NCBI GenBank assembly: GCA_029239415.1
Contig: JAQZAY010000063.1
Location: forward strand, 1 to 15,003
Length of the DNA stretch: 15,003 bases
Direction: 5' to 3'
Origin: Pseudomonas sp.
GTDB lineage: Bacteria; Pseudomonadota; Gammaproteobacteria; Pseudomonadales; Pseudomonadaceae
Below the pieces are notes generated by a model. That model worked only from the letters and a program-made list of their open reading frames with translations. It searched no databases and was not told where the DNA came from. The position numbers were made by a program, and so were the translations under genes. Positions 13,718 to 15,003 of the stretch are shown piece by piece. Positions within the stretch are counted from its first letter, which is position 1. Every line of letters begins with the position of its first letter.

Positions 13718-14466
13718 ATGCCGCCTTTACCACTGAACTGAACGCGGGTGTCGCCGAGCTGGTGATCGCCAATCCACCGGTCAACGCCCTGGACAGCCAG
13801 CAATGGCAGGCCCTGGCAGAACAGATCGACGCCCTCGGCGCCGATCCCGAGGTGCGGGTCATCGTGATTCGCGCCGAGGGCCGCGGCTTTTGTGCCGGGG
13901 TCGATATCAAGGAGCTCGACGCCCATCCCGAGCGGATCGTCCCGGTCAATGCCGGCAACTACGCGACGTTCAAGGCCGTGCACCGCAGCCCGGTGCCGGT
14001 GATCGCTGCCGTGCACGGCTATGTGCTGGGCGGCGGCATCGGCATCACCGGGGCTGCGGACATCGTCGTGGCGGCCGATTGCGCCACGTTCGCGCTGCCG
14101 GAAGTCGACCGCGGCGCCATGGGCGGCGGCGCCCATCTGCAACGGCTGTTCGGCGTGCAGAAGGTGCGCTACCTGTTCTTCACCGGCGACAGCATCGGCG
14201 CCCAGGAAGCCAGCCGCTACGGCTTCATCGAGCGCATCGTGCCGCGCGAGCAGTTGCGCGAAACCGCCCTGGAGATCGCGGCGCGCATCGCCAGCAAGAG
14301 CTCAGCCATGATCCGCATCGCCAAGGAAGCGCTCAACGGCATCGAGGACGGCAACCTGGAGGACAAGTACCGCTGGGAGCAGGGATTCACCTTGCAGGCC
14401 TACAACAGCCCGGATTCGGCCGAGACGCGCCGGGCCTTCGTCGAAAAACGCGACGCGAAGTTCTGA
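13714..14466 (+). CDS. echA20: EchA20-like ring-D-opening crotonase
   Basis: A 250-residue crotonase close in length and sequence to mycobacterial EchA20 (about 247). The shared blocks are IRAEGRGFCAGVDIKEL (52-68), HGYVLGGGIG (101-110), FALPEVDRGAMGGGAHL (126-142) and AKEALNGIEDG followed by RWEQGFTLQ near the C terminus. Glu130 occupies the second glutamate site, whereas the first is Gly110, as expected for EchA20. EchA20 hydrolytically opens ring D of the indene-CoA intermediate, giving the substrate of IpdAB. The start is a GTG at 13714 overlapping the ipdC stop (GTGA), with GGAGAAGCC upstream. In Mycobacterium echA20, ipdA, ipdB and ipdC are also adjacent, in a different order. Confidence 0.9.
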   Translation: MNAAFTTELNAGVAELVIANPPVNALDSQQWQALAEQIDALGADPEVRVIVIRAEGRGFCAGVDIKELDAHPERIVPVNAGNYATFKAVHRSPVPVIAAVHGYVLGGGIGITGAADIVVAADCATFALPEVDRGAMGGGAHLQRLFGVQKVRYLFFTGDSIGAQEASRYGFIERIVPREQLRETALEIAARIASKSSAMIRIAKEALNGIEDGNLEDKYRWEQGFTLQAYNSPDSAETRRAFVEKRDAKF

Positions 14467-14475
14467 GGGCGCGCC

Positions 14476-15003
14476 ATGCAGCTTACCTATACACCTGAAC
14501 AGATCGCCTTTCGCGCCGAAGTGCGCGCCTGGCTCAAGGACAATCTGCCGCGCCAGCCGTTGGCCAGCTACGACACCCGCGAAGGCTTCGAGCAGCACCG
14601 GGCCTGGGAGGCGAAGCTGTTCGACAGTCGCCTGTCGATGGTGATGTGGCCCGCCGAGCTCGGTGGGCGCGGTTGCGGGCTGATCGAGTGGCTGATCTTC
14701 GAAGAGGAGTACTACGGCGCGGGCGCCCCCATGCGGGTCAACCAGAACGGCCAGCTGTTGCTCGGCCCGACCCTCATGGAGTTCGGCACCGAGGCGCAGA
14801 AACAACGCTTCCTGCCACGCATGGCCGCCAGCCTGGACATGTGGGCGCAAGGCTGGTCGGAACCCAACGCGGGGTCGGACATGGCCGCGATCACCAGCAA
14901 GGCGGTGCTCGACGGCGACAGCTATGTACTGAGCGGGCAGAAGACCTGGTCGACCCGGGCGACCTTCGCCGACTGGCTGTTCGGCCTGTTCCGCAGCGAA
15001 CCG
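14476..15003 (+). CDS. Acyl-CoA dehydrogenase, N-terminal part (3' partial), FadE30-like context
   Basis: The first 176 residues of an acyl-CoA dehydrogenase, open to the end of the window with no stop. It begins MQLTYTPEQIAFRAEVRAWL, a standard N-terminal helix, followed by WPAELGGRG (57-65), LLLGPTLMEFGTEAQKQRFLP, and the FAD-binding block AQGWSEPNAGSDMA (128-141), then YVLSGQKTWSTRA. It starts 9 nt after the echA20 stop and is the seventh gene of the hsaC operon. A role in dehydrogenating a ring C/D CoA ester (FadE30- or FadE32-like) is inferred from position. The catalytic glutamate and C-terminal domain are outside the window, so its class and any partner subunit cannot be assigned. Confidence 0.88.
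   Translation, partial: MQLTYTPEQIAFRAEVRAWLKDNLPRQPLASYDTREGFEQHRAWEAKLFDSRLSMVMWPAELGGRGCGLIEWLIFEEEYYGAGAPMRVNQNGQLLLGPTLMEFGTEAQKQRFLPRMAASLDMWAQGWSEPNAGSDMAAITSKAVLDGDSYVLSGQKTWSTRATFADWLFGLFRSEP

Noticed and set aside
14476..15003. Possible truncated or broken acyl-CoA dehydrogenase
   Set aside because: The frame is open to the last base with normal family motifs, so it is cut by the window edge and not a pseudogene.
1..15003. Mobile elements, CRISPR arrays, tRNA or rRNA genes, riboswitches
   Set aside because: No transposase or integrase-like frames, no direct repeat arrays, and no tRNA-like cloverleaf was noticed; gaps between genes are all shorter than 250 nt.

Overview
The window is a GC-rich, densely packed stretch of a proteobacterial steroid/bile-acid catabolic cluster. 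Gene content and style (DUF1302 outer-membrane protein, HsaC/TesB and HsaD/TesD meta-cleavage enzymes, IpdA/IpdB/IpdC/EchA20) fit a Pseudomonas-type degrader of cholate or testosterone. A betaproteobacterium such as Comamonas cannot be excluded from sequence alone. I see no tRNA, rRNA, CRISPR array, insertion sequence or phage gene. Both ends cut genes: an acyl-CoA synthetase at the left and an acyl-CoA dehydrogenase at the right.

Layout. (1) 2-238: 3' end of an AMP-forming acyl-CoA synthetase. (2) 317-3209, + strand: DUF1302 outer-membrane protein and an Old Yellow Enzyme family reductase with an Fe-S cysteine motif, ending at a strong hairpin. (3) 3259-4092, - strand: HsaD-like C-C hydrolase. 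(4) 4338-6501, + strand: two short-chain dehydrogenases and a SnoaL-fold dehydratase, tightly coupled, ending at a perfect hairpin between convergent genes. (5) 6542-8895, - strand: a pair of overlapping acyl-CoA dehydrogenase genes. (6) 9089-15003, + strand: hsaC, ipdA, ipdB, a divergent crotonase, ipdC, echA20 and the start of another acyl-CoA dehydrogenase gene, one continuous operon with gaps of 0-16 nt.

How they work together. HsaC opens the aromatised A ring, and HsaD hydrolyses the meta-cleavage product to the C/D-ring acid (HIP type). A CoA ligase (possibly the left-edge gene) and acyl-CoA dehydrogenases start its degradation. EchA20 is expected to open ring D and IpdAB ring C, with IpdC as the flavin redox partner. 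The SDR-SDR-SnoaL cassette plus the Old Yellow Enzyme look like the SteA-SteB-SteC-SteD set described in Comamonas testosteroni, which inverts and then removes the 12-hydroxyl of bile acids. The SnoaL protein carries Tyr28/Asp33/His78, which line up with the catalytic Tyr30/Asp35/His83 of the bile-acid dehydratase BaiE.

The main new observation is a 19-bp element, consensus TAGTCYNAWYGGAYGATG plus one base, found upstream of all five transcription units that begin in the window. It is at 236-254 (+), 4201-4219 (-), 4238-4256 (+), 8957-8975 (-, weak) and 9008-9026 (+). In three units its edge lies 62-63 nt from the chosen start codon. It is the best candidate for the operator of the cluster's (unseen) regulator.
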